From: an uncultured Granulosicoccaceae bacterium
GTDB taxonomy: Bacteria; Pseudomonadota; Gammaproteobacteria; Granulosicoccales; Granulosicoccaceae
DNA length: 17,921 nt
Direction: 5' to 3'
Assembly (NCBI GenBank): GCA_937951695.1
Contig: CALFBL010000238.1
Span: 1 to 17,921 of the forward strand
A program made the translations under genes and the position numbers. Positions within the stretch are counted from its first letter, which is position 1, and every line of letters starts with the position of its first letter. The notes beneath the pieces were generated by a model. The model did not search any database. It was given only the letters and a program-made list of their open reading frames with translations, and was not told the DNA's origin. Positions 17,826 through 17,921 of the stretch are shown one piece after another.

Positions 17826-17921
17826 TCACGCAGCTTGGCCAGCGTGCTTTTTCAGTGGCTGTGGTACGGCGTAGTCGGTGTCGCTAAGACGACCATACCG
17901 AACGGCATCAACAATTCCACC
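17826..17921 (-). CDS. Possible 3' end of a leftward gene cut by the window edge
   Basis: The minus-strand frame open from the right edge gives 31 residues ending KKHAGQAA and a TGA stop at 17828-17826. The first part, GGIVDAVRYGRLSDTDYAV, has a normal protein composition. A strong inverted repeat follows the stop, which mildly supports a true gene end. I do not recognise the protein; it may be a chance frame. Confidence 0.3.
   Translation of the reverse strand, partial: GGIVDAVRYGRLSDTDYAVPQPLKKHAGQAA

Overview
The window reads as a chromosomal segment from a Gram-negative proteobacterium, most likely a marine or halophilic gammaproteobacterium. Four things point that way: outer-membrane proteins (a YfaZ-type barrel and an OmpA-domain lipoprotein), a periplasmic DsbA, a multi-domain hybrid sensor kinase of the BarA/ArcB type, and an ectoine hydrolase (DoeA), which belongs to catabolism of the compatible solute ectoine. 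Base composition is near 50% GC by eye. The taxonomic call is inference; no rRNA or tRNA gene is visible.

Left part (1-2354). A decayed IS66-family transposase runs off the left edge; its reading continues past the first stop in two other frames. A good intrinsic terminator follows, then a leftward YfaZ-like outer-membrane protein gene with an almost perfect 21-bp tandem duplication just upstream of its start. About 840 bp of gene-poor DNA follow.

Middle-left (2355-9078). The leftward upp gene (uracil salvage) is divergent from a rightward glutathione S-transferase gene that runs directly into an MFS transporter gene. Next come three leftward envelope genes: an OmpA-domain lipoprotein, an acyltransferase-3 (OafA-type) membrane protein and a multi-spanning membrane protein with a GT-C-like look. 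The last two probably modify a surface glycan or lipid.

Middle-right (9079-13569). A rightward monoacylglycerol-lipase-like hydrolase converges on a leftward cluster transcribed in the order doeA, argE-like deacetylase, fdhD. The cluster is very tight: about 10 nt between doeA and argE, and an ATGA overlap between argE and fdhD. DoeA opens ectoine to N-acetyl-diaminobutyrate. The ArgE-type enzyme is a plausible replacement for the usual DoeB deacetylase. FdhD (sulfur transfer to formate dehydrogenase) is an unexpected third member. A gene-free 400-bp divergent region separates doeA from dsbA.

Right part (13570-17921). A DsbA with a twin-arginine-like signal peptide converges on a 1048-residue hybrid histidine kinase (Cache, HAMP, HisKA, HATPase, two receivers, HPt). 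The last 450 bp hold a 12-bp perfect inverted repeat and possibly the 3' end of a leftward gene cut by the window edge.

No CRISPR array, phage module or clearly new defence system is visible. The most rewarding leads are the doeA-argE-fdhD arrangement, the Tat-like DsbA, the moved cysteines in FdhD, and the lipobox-plus-barrel OmpA protein.
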